From Myxococcales bacterium (lineage in GTDB: Bacteria; Myxococcota; Kuafuiibacteriia; Kuafuiibacteriales; Kuafuiibacteriaceae): DNA of 58,221 bases. A program made the translations under genes and the position numbers. The notes below the pieces were generated by a model, which was not told the DNA's origin, made no database searches, and saw only the letters and a list, made by a program, of their open reading frames with translations. Of this stretch, positions 18,856 to 27,680 are shown piece after piece; positions within the stretch are counted from its first letter, which is position 1, and each line of letters begins with the position of its first letter. The stretch is from assembly GCA_019634385.1 (NCBI GenBank), contig JAHQVK010000023.1, forward strand, positions 1-58,221. Direction: 5' to 3'.

Positions 18856-19800
18856 ATGGATCCGTCGGATACCCTCAAACTAGCGATCAACATTGTTCGG
18901 TCGGCTTGCCGTATCTCACGAGCACTTCAAGACAAGATGGTCGAGGACCTGGGCACGCAAACAAAGGGGGATTCCAGTCCAGTCACCGTTGCTGACTTCG
19001 CCATACAAGCAGTGGTAGGCCAGTTGCTAGACCAGCCATTTGTTGGCGAAGAGGGAGGAGATCTACTGGAAGACCAACCAGACTTGCGGCTTCAAGTTCT
19101 CCACGCCGCACAGATTGCACTACCCGGTTGGTCGGAGAAGGAGCTCATGCGGGCAATTCGTCTTGGAGAAGGCCTCCCGCAAACAGATAGTTTTTGGACC
19201 TTGGATCCTATTGATGGAACCAAAGGATTCATACGCAAGGCCCACTACTGCACTGCGCTTGCCTACATTCACGAAAATCAGCCCACCGTTGGGGTCTTAG
19301 GATGTCCCCGGCTCAGTTCAGATCCGAGCTCGGTGGACGGAGAGGGTGCACTGTTTTGGGCGGTCCGCGATCAACAAGCTTTTTGCGAGGAACAACCTAT
19401 ACAGATTTCATCCTGGCTTCCCGGCACCCCGGTGGTAGTCACTGAATCAGCTGAATCAGCGCACTCTGATCACAGCCTCGCCAACAAGGTTCTCAAGGCA
19501 GCAGCCATTCCCTCAGCAACGCCTCTTCGCCTTGATAGCCAAGTTAAGTACGCAGTCGTGGCCAGAGGCCAAGCACAAGTCTTTATCCGCAAGTCACGTG
19601 ATGGTTATGTAGAAAAAATTTGGGACCACGCAGCTGGGAGCCTGATTGCGGAGACGGCTGGCTGTAGGGTCACGGATCTAAATGGCAACCGCCTCGACTT
19701 CAGCACCGGAATCCAGCTAGAGAACAACCGTGGGGTACTCGTAGCCCCGGCCGCACTGCATGAAAAAATGCTCACTACGTTCGAGCAGCTCCCCAGCTAG
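18856..19800 (+). CDS. 3'(2'),5'-bisphosphate nucleotidase (HAL2/CysQ-type)
   Basis: A 314-residue Li+-sensitive inositol-monophosphatase-superfamily enzyme that removes the 3' phosphate from PAP, a by-product of sulfate assimilation and sulfation. Metal-binding motifs are clear: GEEGG (64-68), DPIDGTKGF (117-125) and WDHAAG (256-261). The Hal2-like spacing and the long insert between GEE and DPIDGT favour PAP phosphatase over inositol monophosphatase. The gene is divergent from rnd and alone. Downstream, 19801-19906 contains two copies of GAGCGCACAGAAA and then a family D element. Confidence 0.85.
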   Translation: MDPSDTLKLAINIVRSACRISRALQDKMVEDLGTQTKGDSSPVTVADFAIQAVVGQLLDQPFVGEEGGDLLEDQPDLRLQVLHAAQIALPGWSEKELMRAIRLGEGLPQTDSFWTLDPIDGTKGFIRKAHYCTALAYIHENQPTVGVLGCPRLSSDPSSVDGEGALFWAVRDQQAFCEEQPIQISSWLPGTPVVVTESAESAHSDHSLANKVLKAAAIPSATPLRLDSQVKYAVVARGQAQVFIRKSRDGYVEKIWDHAAGSLIAETAGCRVTDLNGNRLDFSTGIQLENNRGVLVAPAALHEKMLTTFEQLPS

Positions 19801-19906
19801 CAAATCAACCCCGAGCAGGCCCCCGAACGCTTGATCAGGGAGCGCACAGAAAGCTTGCTCAATGGAGCGCACAGAAACTTTTGGGGTCAACGTGCGAGCA
19901 GGCTGC

Positions 19907-20022
19907 TACAGCAGAAATTACTTGGGTTGAACCCAAGTGCCTGCCTCTACGCTGGGCTATGGCCCCGTTTCGCGACCCCTTGTTGATTCTGTTAGAATCA
20001 ATTCAAGTGGTCTTTGCTGTAT
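19907..20022 (-). repeat. Family D TA-bounded triple-hairpin element, copy 1 (overlaps murB 3' end)
   Basis: A 116-bp element, reverse orientation, running from TACAGCAGAAAT to TCTTTGCTGTA. It contains the palindromes ACTTGGGTTgAACCCAAGT, GCTGGGC/GGCCCCG-like, and GATTCT/AGAATC extended to AATTCAAG. The terminal sequences are imperfect inverted repeats. It overlaps the end of murB: the reading ACA GCA AAG ACC ACT TGA inside the element gives the last five residues TAKTT and the stop codon. Confidence 0.85.
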
Positions 20023-21127
20023 CCATCGACTCTATTGAGCAATTAACGAGAGTTGGCTCCAGCTCGAGAGTCATCCCCCATCTATCATATACACCCTGAC
20101 GAATATCTTTCGCGAGATGCAAAAGGTCTTCAGTGGTTCCTCCCCCATGGTGCACCAGTGCTAATGCATGCCGACCAGAGATCCCCACCGCTCCATGCAC
20201 TAGCCCTTTGTGAAAGCCACTGCGCTCGATAAGCCAAGCGGCAGATAGTTTTATGCCTTGGTTGGGTACGGTAGCATACTGAGGAACCTCCTCCGCCGAT
20301 TCAACAAGTCCATCCGCCAGCGCAATCCGGATAACTTCCTGGGCCTGCGGCACCGGTACAATAGGGTTCACGAAGAATGAGCCCACGGAGCGATGATTGG
20401 GATCATTGGGACTAATCACCATCGATTTCTGAGCACGCAGCCGCAAAACAGCCTCGCGAATCGGTTGAGGATGCAGACGTTTCCCCTGAAGAGCCTCTTG
20501 GAGCTGTGGGTGGTGGACAATAGCTGGAGAACCTCGACCTAAGCGGAATGCAACCCGCAGAACCACCCATCGATCCCGCTCCTCTTTAAAGCGACTATGT
20601 CGATAGCCAAACCGACAATCTTTAGCTCCCCATCGACGTCGCTGGCCATTGTCTCGGTCCAGGAGCTCAACCTCCTCGATAAGCGTTCCCACCTCCGCTC
20701 CGTACGCCCCAACGTTTTGGATCGGTGTAGCCCCCACCGTGCCCGGAATGCCAGATAGACACTCAAGCCCAGTCCAACCCGCTTTGACACTGGCCTCCAC
20801 AAAAACATCCCAAGTGACGCCACCATCCACCCAGATTGGGCCACCATCCATCCCCTCAGGAAAGACCATCGTGGCCGCCACCCAGCGAATGACCAAACCG
20901 TCGAAGCCGGCATCGCCAACCACTACATTAGACCCAGCACCCATAATGAGAGTCGGCCAGTCTTGCTCCTTCGCCCAGGTCAGAAGCGCCCATAGTTCTT
21001 CCTCAATGGATACCTCTGCTAAAGCCTTTGCCAATCCGCCCAGCTGAAGAGTCGTAAGAGGAGCGAGCGGCACGTCGTATTGAATTGGTACCGGTGGAAC
21101 GGACACACTCTTTCGTGAACCAGACAA
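20003..21127 (-). CDS. murB: UDP-N-acetylenolpyruvoylglucosamine reductase MurB
   Basis: A 374-residue flavoprotein that makes UDP-N-acetylmuramate in the cytosol for peptidoglycan. The FAD-binding region has TLIMGAGSNVVVGDAGFDGLVI, followed by LSGIPGTVGATPIQNVGAYGAEV. The substrate domain has CRFGYRHSRFK, the catalytic Ser in VGSFFVNP, and the C-terminal active-site Glu in LELEPTLV. The CRFGYRHSRFK loop is the E. coli-like type I form. The normal C-terminus appears to end near EPTLV; the trailing residues, ending TAKTT, run into a family D element that supplies the stop codon. Confidence 0.92.
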   Translation of the reverse strand: MSGSRKSVSVPPVPIQYDVPLAPLTTLQLGGLAKALAEVSIEEELWALLTWAKEQDWPTLIMGAGSNVVVGDAGFDGLVIRWVAATMVFPEGMDGGPIWVDGGVTWDVFVEASVKAGWTGLECLSGIPGTVGATPIQNVGAYGAEVGTLIEEVELLDRDNGQRRRWGAKDCRFGYRHSRFKEERDRWVVLRVAFRLGRGSPAIVHHPQLQEALQGKRLHPQPIREAVLRLRAQKSMVISPNDPNHRSVGSFFVNPIVPVPQAQEVIRIALADGLVESAEEVPQYATVPNQGIKLSAAWLIERSGFHKGLVHGAVGISGRHALALVHHGGGTTEDLLHLAKDIRQGVYDRWGMTLELEPTLVNCSIESMDTAKTT

Positions 21128-21169
21128 GCCCTACGGTTGTCATCCAGAACATGTAATGTGGTCTCTCAG

Positions 21170-21306
21170 GGCGTGTCTTTACCATCGGACCGCGTTCTGA
21201 CTTGTTTCCTGCGTTTGTGAGGGGCCCAAAAGGGTGGCAGAGCCACCGACCCCGCACAAACGCAGGCTACGGTGTCATCTCCACAGCCAGAGATTACAGA
21301 CCCGCC
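21170..21306. repeat. Family B element (137 bp), internally shortened
   Basis: It starts GGCGTGTCTTTACCATCGGACCG, nearly identical to the left end of the copy at 4325, preceded by TCAG (a possible decayed CTAG at 21166-21169). It ends at CTAG 21307-21310, which it shares with a family C element. The right end (in reverse GGCGGGTCTGTAATCTC) is more diverged. It includes CCTGCGTTTGTG and its reverse CACAAACGCAGG as a hairpin. Confidence 0.75.
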
Positions 21307-21310
21307 CTAG

Positions 21311-21481
21311 CAGGCCATCGGAGAAGTGGGATGGGTGATCCGCGAAGTATCTTTTCCGTGGAACGCTCCGGATGAAGAGGGCGCATACCGGGCGTATGCA
21401 ACCGATGAAAGGCGAAGCCGGTCCTGACGTCCCACGGAAAAAGGACCCGCGAAGCGCCTAACTCACTTTTCCGATGGCCTG
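21311..21481. repeat. Family C element, copy 1 (171 bp)
   Basis: It is flanked by CTAG at 21307-21310 and 21482-21485. Its terminal inverted repeats are CAGGCCATCGGAGAAGTG and, in reverse at the right, CAGGCCATCGGAAAAGTG. The inner arms TCTTTTCCGTGGAACG and CGTCCCACGGAAAAAGGA, with a GCATACcgggCGTATGC centre, give a long fold-back. The CTAG on the right is the TAG stop codon of the NamZ-like gene. Confidence 0.88.
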
Positions 21482-22675
21482 CTAGTACATAAGCACCGGC
21501 TGTCGTTCCTCGACAAACGCCGCCTCATCTTCTCGAAAAGTTTCGAGAATATCCGCTACTGAGGCCCCCCCCTCCAGCAGAGATCTCGGCTGGTCTGACC
21601 CAAACAACAAATCAATAGCTAATCGGTCCGAAACAAACTCGTATGCCTCCACGCGCCAGCCAAAATCCTGCGGAGCCAAACGGCGAGCCGCATGAAGCAA
21701 GGCCAAACTAACCCTTAGGGAACGAATCGTCCATCGATCCACAACATGGATTTGCACCCCACCACAGTATCGGTTGGCATGTTTTTGGAACATCGGCTTC
21801 AGCAATAGTGGCCGGAGCCGAACGCCATCGCCCACATCTTGCGAGGCAGTTTCTGCCCAGGCCCGTCCGTCCAACCATGGTGCGCCACACTGCTCAAACG
21901 GACGAGTAGTACCCCGCCCTTCTGATAAGTTTGTGCCTTCCAACAAACACTGTCCAGGGTATACCCAAGCGGCGTCATTGGTTGGCATATTGGGTGAGGG
22001 CATGATCCATGGCAGGCCGGTTGCCTCAAAATCCATAGTTCTTGACCACCCCTTCATCGGGACCAACTCAAGTTCTACATCTATAGCTTCTTTCTTTCGA
22101 ATCCATGCCGCGTATTCCGCCAGGGTCAAGCTGTGTCGTATAGGCATATTAAACGCCCCCACAAAGGACACAAACTGCGGATACAAACCAGGACCCTCAA
22201 CATCCTCATCCCGACCTCCAAGCGGATTTGGCCGATCGAGAACCAGCACCCGGGTCCCCGTCCGGGCTGCGGTTTGCATTACATAACCCATGGAAGCGGC
22301 ATAGGTGTAATAGCGAGCACCAATATCCTGAAGATCAACAACCACCACGTCCAACCCAGAAAACATTTCCGGACTAGGTCGCAAGGATGCCTCATCAGAG
22401 CCATACAGCGAGTAGACTTTCACCCCGCTGGGCTCCCCTGAGCTCTGCTCCGTAACCGTCTCCATATCTTGCGCAGCACCTTCAAGGCCATGCTCGGGAC
22501 CAAAAAGTGCCTGAAGATCAACACCCGCCTCGACCATCAGTGGGAGGATGTGCCGTAATTGCCCATCCACCGATGCGGGATGGGCAAGGAGTCCCACCCG
22601 CTGACCCTTGAGAGAAGCGAATCCATCCGACACCATGAGATCCAAGCCGGTGAGCACTTTCATTCCGCTCATCAT
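21482..22675 (-). CDS. DUF1343 / exo-beta-N-acetylmuramidase NamZ-like protein
   Basis: A 397-residue member of the DUF1343 family, whose characterised member NamZ removes MurNAc from the non-reducing end of peptidoglycan fragments. The family signatures are present: GQRVGLLAHPASVD, LFGPEHGLEGAAQDME, VYSLYGS, VVVDLQDIGARYYTYAASMGYVMQ and LVLDRPNPLGG, then PSPNMP and LLEGTNLSEGRGTTRPFEQ. No signal peptide is evident, so a cytosolic muropeptide-recycling role is likelier than a secreted one. It is divergent from folD (137 bp) and near murB. Its last residues QPVLMY end at a TAG within a CTAG element border. Confidence 0.87.
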   Translation of the reverse strand: MMSGMKVLTGLDLMVSDGFASLKGQRVGLLAHPASVDGQLRHILPLMVEAGVDLQALFGPEHGLEGAAQDMETVTEQSSGEPSGVKVYSLYGSDEASLRPSPEMFSGLDVVVVDLQDIGARYYTYAASMGYVMQTAARTGTRVLVLDRPNPLGGRDEDVEGPGLYPQFVSFVGAFNMPIRHSLTLAEYAAWIRKKEAIDVELELVPMKGWSRTMDFEATGLPWIMPSPNMPTNDAAWVYPGQCLLEGTNLSEGRGTTRPFEQCGAPWLDGRAWAETASQDVGDGVRLRPLLLKPMFQKHANRYCGGVQIHVVDRWTIRSLRVSLALLHAARRLAPQDFGWRVEAYEFVSDRLAIDLLFGSDQPRSLLEGGASVADILETFREDEAAFVEERQPVLMY

Positions 22676-22812
22676 GGCGAAGGGGGAGCACTGTTGTCAC
22701 TACTCCTCAGCGAACACATCACCAGCGCTCAGAAGGTCTCCCCTGACGATCATCATCTTCTTGGTGCGCCAACCATTGACGGAACAGACGCTGCGGGCCA
22801 TCTACCTCATTC

Positions 22813-23670
22813 ATGATGGCTAAAAAAATCGATGGGAAAGAGGTTGCTCGCGAAGTACGCAGCGAGGTGAAAGCTCGCGTTGAAGAACTGCGGGTGTCAC
22901 ACGGCTACACTCCGCATCTTGCCGTCATTCTTGCGAGCAACGATCCTGCAAGCAATGTGTACGTCCGTAACAAGAGTAAAGCAGCCGCAGAGGTTGGCAT
23001 TCGCAGCACTCAGCACACACTCGATCCGACAACCTCACCAGCAGAACTATTGGCTCTGATCGACAAACTCAATGAGGACGATGATGTTGATGGGATTTTG
23101 GTGCAGCTGCCTCTACCATCTCAGCACAATATGGGAGTGGTTCTGGAACGCATTGATCCGGCCAAAGATGTCGACGGCCTCCATCCCATAAATGCCGGAC
23201 GTCTTTCCCGAGGTGACGAGAACTGCCTCATTCCTTGTACCCCCAGAGGAACCATCCGACTGATCGAGTCGGTCAATCCCAAGCTCGCTGGGAAACGGGC
23301 GGTTGTGCTTGGAAGATCGCGATTGGTTGGGCGTCCGGTGGCGGACCTACTTCTCAACCGTCATGCCACCGTGACCGTCTGTCACTCCCAAACCGTGGAC
23401 CTGGCAGACATGGTTCGCAGCGCGGATATCCTGGTGGTAGCTATTGGCAGACAGGGATATGTCCGCGGAAACTGGGTTGGATTTGGGTCAATAGTCATCG
23501 ATGTTGGGATCAATCGCACCGAGGATGGGAAACTCATGGGCGATGTCGTCTTTGATGCTGCCGCTGAGCGAGCAGAAGCCATTACCCCTGTACCTGGCGG
23601 GGTCGGCCCCATGACCGTCGCGTATTTGCTCGACAATACTCTGAAAGCTGCGGAAGGGCGACGAAGATGA
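22813..23670 (+). CDS. folD: Methylenetetrahydrofolate dehydrogenase/cyclohydrolase FolD
   Basis: A 285-residue bifunctional NADP-dependent enzyme of one-carbon metabolism that interconverts 5,10-methylene- and 10-formyl-THF. Motifs are complete: SNVYVRNKSKAAAEVGI with the catalytic Lys, DGILVQLPLPSQ, GRSRLVGRPVADLLL for the cofactor, CHSQT and the final PVPGGVGPMTVAYLLDNT. ATGs at 22813 and 22816 are both possible starts. It overlaps gcvT by 4 bp (ATGA), coupling folate interconversion with glycine-derived one-carbon units. Confidence 0.95.
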   Translation: MMAKKIDGKEVAREVRSEVKARVEELRVSHGYTPHLAVILASNDPASNVYVRNKSKAAAEVGIRSTQHTLDPTTSPAELLALIDKLNEDDDVDGILVQLPLPSQHNMGVVLERIDPAKDVDGLHPINAGRLSRGDENCLIPCTPRGTIRLIESVNPKLAGKRAVVLGRSRLVGRPVADLLLNRHATVTVCHSQTVDLADMVRSADILVVAIGRQGYVRGNWVGFGSIVIDVGINRTEDGKLMGDVVFDAAAERAEAITPVPGGVGPMTVAYLLDNTLKAAEGRRR

Positions 23671-24785
23671 GCAACACGCGGCTAAAACGAACCCCTCTCT
23701 ACGAACAGCACGTGGCCGCGGGGGGGCGTATGGTGCCCTTTGCTGGATTTGAAATGCCTGTTCAGTATACGAGTATAAGATCTGAACATCAGGCCGTTAG
23801 GGAGAGAGTTGGCATCTTCGATGTGTCTCACATGGGAGAAATCGAGTTACTTGGAGACCACGCAGTCGCTGTTGCCGATACGATATTCACCAACGGGATT
23901 GCTCGGCTCGCCAACGGACAGGCTTGCTATACCTGTATGTGTCGTCCCGATGGAGGGATAATTGACGATCTTGTCGTCTACAAGATTACCAACAACCATG
24001 TACTCATCTGCGCGAATGCTGCTAACCATCAAAAAGACCTCGCGCACATCAAATCCATAGCTGCTAACCGCTGTGAAGTTCGAGATACCAGCGACGAATG
24101 GGTACAAATCGCCGTGCAAGGCCCTTGCGCGGCCTCTGTTATCGACGGTCTTATCGCCGACTTTTCGACCACCGCCATAAAGCGATTTCGATTTACCCAC
24201 GCCCAGGTATGCGGCACCAAAGGCATAGTCTCCCGAACTGGCTATACCGGCGAAGACGGATTCGAACTGTACATGCCCACCTCATCAGGAACCGTCCTGT
24301 GGGATGCTCTATTGAAAACGGGGGCTGATGTTGGCATTCAACCGGCCGGTCTAGGAGCTCGAGATAGCCTGCGACTAGAAGTCGCTTTTCCACTCTACGG
24401 CAATGACATTGACGAAACCACAACCCCTTACGAAGCAGGGCTCGGTTGGGTTGTGCAACTCAACAAACCTGAACCGTTTGTGGGACAACAAGTGCTCGAG
24501 TTGGAAAAACAACGTACACCCCAACGCCGGTTAGTCGGTATTGAAGTCACAGGCAGAGGCATTGCTCGGGCGGACTATCAGGTATTCTCCTCTGATGGCC
24601 GTACTGCCATTGGGCGGGTCACGAGTGGCACGCACAGCCCATCTTTAGGCAAGGCTATTGCACTCGCCTACGTTCAAGCCCCGTACACAACACCTGGGAC
24701 TGATTTAGCTATTTCTATCCGTGATCAACTTGTACCGGCGGTAGTTGTTCCTTGTCCGTTTCTAAAGAAGCCCGCATCATCATAG
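23667..24785 (+). CDS. gcvT: Glycine cleavage system T protein (aminomethyltransferase)
   Basis: A 372-residue folate-dependent aminomethyltransferase that releases ammonia from the aminomethyl group on GcvH and forms 5,10-methylene-THF. Seen are VPFAGFEMPVQY, VGIFDVSHMGEIEL, GGIIDDLVVYKI, SRTGYTGEDGFELY, GARDSLRLEVAFPLYGNDI and the C-terminal VTSGTHSPSLGKAIALAYV. Length is typical. It overlaps folD by 4 bp. GcvH follows after 168 bp; the P protein is not in the window. Confidence 0.95.
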   Translation: MSNTRLKRTPLYEQHVAAGGRMVPFAGFEMPVQYTSIRSEHQAVRERVGIFDVSHMGEIELLGDHAVAVADTIFTNGIARLANGQACYTCMCRPDGGIIDDLVVYKITNNHVLICANAANHQKDLAHIKSIAANRCEVRDTSDEWVQIAVQGPCAASVIDGLIADFSTTAIKRFRFTHAQVCGTKGIVSRTGYTGEDGFELYMPTSSGTVLWDALLKTGADVGIQPAGLGARDSLRLEVAFPLYGNDIDETTTPYEAGLGWVVQLNKPEPFVGQQVLELEKQRTPQRRLVGIEVTGRGIARADYQVFSSDGRTAIGRVTSGTHSPSLGKAIALAYVQAPYTTPGTDLAISIRDQLVPAVVVPCPFLKKPASS

Positions 24786-24895
24786 TGCGTATAGGACTCC
24801 TGCTTCAGATAAGTAGCCATGGCTTCACACACTCTTTTTTCACCAAAGCTTGACGAAGAAAAGCGAGCTAACGAAACTCTGAATACTAAGCAACA

Positions 24896-24947
24896 TTCTG
24901 ACCATTAAGAGTACGCCTCTGAAAGTGTTCAGACCATTAATGGAGCC
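24896..24947 (+). promoter_or_regulatory. Direct repeat in the gcvT-gcvH gap
   Basis: The sequence TTCTGACCATTAAGAG recurs about 33 bp later as TTCAGACCATTAATGG, just upstream of the gcvH start at 24954. The 168-bp gap is much longer than the folD-gcvT junction, so a regulatory site or separate promoter for gcvH is possible. The evidence is only the repeat and the gap. Confidence 0.3.
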
Positions 24948-24953
24948 AAAAAC

Positions 24954-25349
24954 ATGGAAAAACACTTCCCCGAAGACCTCAAATACACCAAAGACCACGA
25001 ATGGTGCCGAGTTGAAGGCAATATCGCCACTATCGGCATCACATGGCACGCACAAGACCAGCTCGGTGATATCGTATATTGCGAACTTCCTGAGGTCGGA
25101 GAAGATGTATCAGGAAATCGCCACTTCGGAGTGGTAGAGTCAGTTAAGACCCTGTCGGATCTCATTTCCCCGGTAAGTGGGAAAGTAGTTGAGCGAAACG
25201 AAGCGGTTATTGAAGCTCCGGAAGGACTAAACGAAGATATGTACGGAGACGGGTGGCTCATCAAAGTTGAGATGAGCACACCGGATGAAGTGAACGGTCT
25301 GTTAGATCATTCGGTTTATGCTAAGTTTACTGAAGAACAGTCTGAATGA
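24954..25349 (+). CDS. gcvH: Glycine cleavage system H protein
   Basis: A 131-residue lipoyl carrier protein that shuttles the aminomethyl group between the P, T and L proteins. The lipoylation site is the Lys in VVESVKTLSDLISPVSGKV (about residue 65). The conserved KYTKDHEW block at the N-terminus and the GDGWLIKVEMS C-terminal block are present. GGAG lies upstream at suitable distance. gcvP and the regulator gcvR are not nearby. Confidence 0.95.
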   Translation: MEKHFPEDLKYTKDHEWCRVEGNIATIGITWHAQDQLGDIVYCELPEVGEDVSGNRHFGVVESVKTLSDLISPVSGKVVERNEAVIEAPEGLNEDMYGDGWLIKVEMSTPDEVNGLLDHSVYAKFTEEQSE

Positions 25350-25386
25350 ACAGTCGAGTCTAAACCACTCACCATACGAACTCTTA

Positions 25387-25500
25387 TACAGCAAAGACCA
25401 CTTGAATTGATTCTGTAAGAATCAATTCAAGGTCGCGCAGCGGGGCTCAGCCCCGCGTAGCAGCAGGAACTTGGGTTCAACCCAAGTGATTTCTGCTGTA
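25387..25500 (+). repeat. Family D element, copy 2 (114 bp)
   Basis: It runs from TACAGCAAAGACCACTTG to TTTCTGCTGTA between the convergent 3' ends of gcvH and the amylosucrase gene. Three hairpins follow one another: TTGAATTGATTCT-gta-AGAATCAATTCAA, CGGGGC-tca-GCCCCG and ACTTGGGTT-c-AACCCAAGT. No poly-T tract follows any stem. Confidence 0.9.
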
Positions 25501-25548
25501 GAGTCCTCGGTACTTTCTACCCGCTCCCACGGTCTTCTTTACCCACCA

Positions 25549-27510
25549 CTAGATTAACCACAAACGCCCGTACGGCGGGATACGAAGTTGCCCCGCCTCT
25601 ACAAAAACATGCCGTTGCTCAATCTGGTCGTAGGGGTGAGGTTGACTAATTTGGTAGGTCGTCAGTTCGGCCAAATCGAGTAGTTGCGGCAATTCACTGA
25701 AATTGTATACGCCTAAGAAGTTCCCTAATGGATGCGGGCGTACATGCAAAAACACGTGAGGATTAATAGTATCCGGCACAAAATTTTCATATTGAGCATG
25801 TAGATGAGGCGTACGTTTGCGAGCCTGAATAATATTTTTGACGCCTCCAAAGATCCGCGATTCCACAAAACCAGACAAATGCCTTCGCTGCGCCTTCTCC
25901 CAATCCATGAACGGACGGTGAAGCCACCGATTGTCGTCTCGAGTAGCCTCATTGTCCGCAAAACCATAATTGTTGAGCAAACCAATTTCATCCCCCATGT
26001 AAACAAGTGGTATTCCACCCCACCCACACATAAGAGCAAACCCAAGCAAGCAACGCTCAATACTTAGATTGACAAGTCGCTTATCATTTTGCTCCAGACC
26101 AACTTCGAGCCCGTTTAGACCAGCCAGAGTGCCCGAAACCCTGCGATCACCGGTTCTTTCATTGGTTTGAAAAGCAAGACCTCTAGCCGCGCTGCCCTCA
26201 AAAATGCCCGTATAGTAGTCGGACAAGAACCGGCGGTGACTGTACCCCGACAATCCCACTGCACTCGCATCCTCGTCGGTAATGGCCCAACCTATATCGT
26301 CGTGACATCGGATGTAAGTTCCCCAAGCAATCGAAGTGGGTGTGCGAGGAAACTCTCTTAAGGTATGAATCATCAACTGCGTGTCACGACTCGCCATCGC
26401 CCCCCAATATTGGACCATAAGAGTATTGTGGTACGCAATGTTAGAAACCTTACCGTAGCGTTTGCCGGTCCCCAAATAGTGGACCAAATCATCCGGCGAA
26501 ACGATAGCCTCCGCCTTATGCACAACCGCCGGGGTGACAATGTTTGCACATGCGCGAAGGGCCTGAAGAAGATCATGGACCTCCGGTTGATTTTGACAGT
26601 CGGTGCCCAACCGTTTCCACATAAACGCAACCGCATCAAGCCGGAATACTTCCACCCCATGATTGGCCAACTTGAACATGATGTCAGCCATCTCAAGAAA
26701 TACTTCCGGATTGGACCAGTTGAGATCCCACTGATAGTCATGGAACGTTGTCCAAACCCATTTCTGAGCAGCGTCGTTCCATGTGAAATTACCAGGCGCA
26801 AACTCTGGAAATATCTCTGGAAGAGTAGATTCATAAGCATCCGGCATTTCTCTATGTGGATACATATAGAAGTACTCTTGAAATTGAGCATCTCCTGCTT
26901 GGGCACGCTGGGCCCAGTCATGTTCAGCGGCACAGTGATTTAACACCAAATCAACACACACACTGATGCCTCGAGCACGGAGCTCTGTGGTGAGCGTCTC
27001 CAGATCCGCCATCGAGCCGATAGACGGATTGACCTTCAGGTAATCGCGTATTGCGTACCCACCATCCGACTCACCGGAGCGGGGCATAAGTACACCCTGA
27101 AGGTGAATATAGCCAACACCTAACTCTGTAAGGTAATCTAGGTGCTCACGCACCCCTTGAAGCGTCCCGCCAAAGCGTTCAACATAACACGCGTAGCCTA
27201 TTATTTGCTGCCGTTGAAACCAATCTGGCGTGAGCTCCCGTTCGAAATCGAGGTCACGAAGAGCATCCGAGCGCTCAAGATGGGCACGAGCCATCAGCTC
27301 GGTGAGTCGAATCAGAAAATCTGAAAAATCCTCATGCCACCCGTAGGGCCCGACCACACTCTCAAACAAATTGGAAAAATAGCGCTCGAATCGGAGTTCG
27401 AACGATCGACGTTCGCGAGACGGAGCACCGACGAAAACCTCGTCGAGGCGAGGAACCAGAGCGTCGAAGTGTTCACGAACCTCGCGGCTGAAGTACAGCC
27501 GGTTCTGCAT
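25549..27510 (-). CDS. Amylosucrase (GH13_4)
   Basis: A 653-residue GH13 enzyme, close to the roughly 636 of Neisseria amylosucrase, which makes alpha-1,4-glucan from sucrose with release of fructose. The catalytic triad is visible: nucleophile D292 in FRLDAVAFMW, acid/base E334 in KAEAIV and D404 in CHDDIGW. The amylosucrase-specific N-terminal helical domain with ELTPDWFQR (92-100) is present. There is no signal peptide, so it is cytosolic. It diverges from a sucrose-phosphate synthase/phosphatase gene over 170 bp, so sucrose made there could be converted to glucan here. Confidence 0.9.
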   Translation of the reverse strand: MQNRLYFSREVREHFDALVPRLDEVFVGAPSRERRSFELRFERYFSNLFESVVGPYGWHEDFSDFLIRLTELMARAHLERSDALRDLDFERELTPDWFQRQQIIGYACYVERFGGTLQGVREHLDYLTELGVGYIHLQGVLMPRSGESDGGYAIRDYLKVNPSIGSMADLETLTTELRARGISVCVDLVLNHCAAEHDWAQRAQAGDAQFQEYFYMYPHREMPDAYESTLPEIFPEFAPGNFTWNDAAQKWVWTTFHDYQWDLNWSNPEVFLEMADIMFKLANHGVEVFRLDAVAFMWKRLGTDCQNQPEVHDLLQALRACANIVTPAVVHKAEAIVSPDDLVHYLGTGKRYGKVSNIAYHNTLMVQYWGAMASRDTQLMIHTLREFPRTPTSIAWGTYIRCHDDIGWAITDEDASAVGLSGYSHRRFLSDYYTGIFEGSAARGLAFQTNERTGDRRVSGTLAGLNGLEVGLEQNDKRLVNLSIERCLLGFALMCGWGGIPLVYMGDEIGLLNNYGFADNEATRDDNRWLHRPFMDWEKAQRRHLSGFVESRIFGGVKNIIQARKRTPHLHAQYENFVPDTINPHVFLHVRPHPLGNFLGVYNFSELPQLLDLAELTTYQISQPHPYDQIEQRHVFVEAGQLRIPPYGRLWLI

Positions 27511-27615
27511 AGCGGGAGCATACTCAAAGAAAAATCAGATGGAAGTGGATAGTCATGCCCAGACATATAGCGTGAATCTGAAACAAATACCTGCACTATA
27601 GAAAATCAGCCACAA

Positions 27616-27659
27616 GCGACTCAACACCACACATCCCATTTACAAGTAGACTGAGTCGC
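27616..27659. promoter_or_regulatory. Inverted repeat in the amylosucrase/SPS divergent promoter region
   Basis: GCGACTCA (27616-27623) and TGAGTCGC (27652-27659) form an 8-bp perfect inverted repeat with 28 bp between the arms. It lies about 21 bp before the first ATG of the sucrose-phosphate synthase gene. It could be a split operator or a 5' UTR stem. No family of regulator is suggested by the sequence. Confidence 0.35.
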
Positions 27660-27680
27660 GGATGCATAGCGCCAAAAAAC

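Noticed and set aside
25470-25490. GGGTTCAACCC as a tRNA T-arm
   Set aside because: It is a perfect palindrome (ACTTGGGTTcAACCCAAGT) without acceptor, D or anticodon arms around it.
25387-25500. Family D hairpins as rho-independent terminators
   Set aside because: They lie at 3' ends of some genes, but no T-tract follows the stems, the three-hairpin order is conserved, and copies also occur upstream of genes, so an element is a better explanation.
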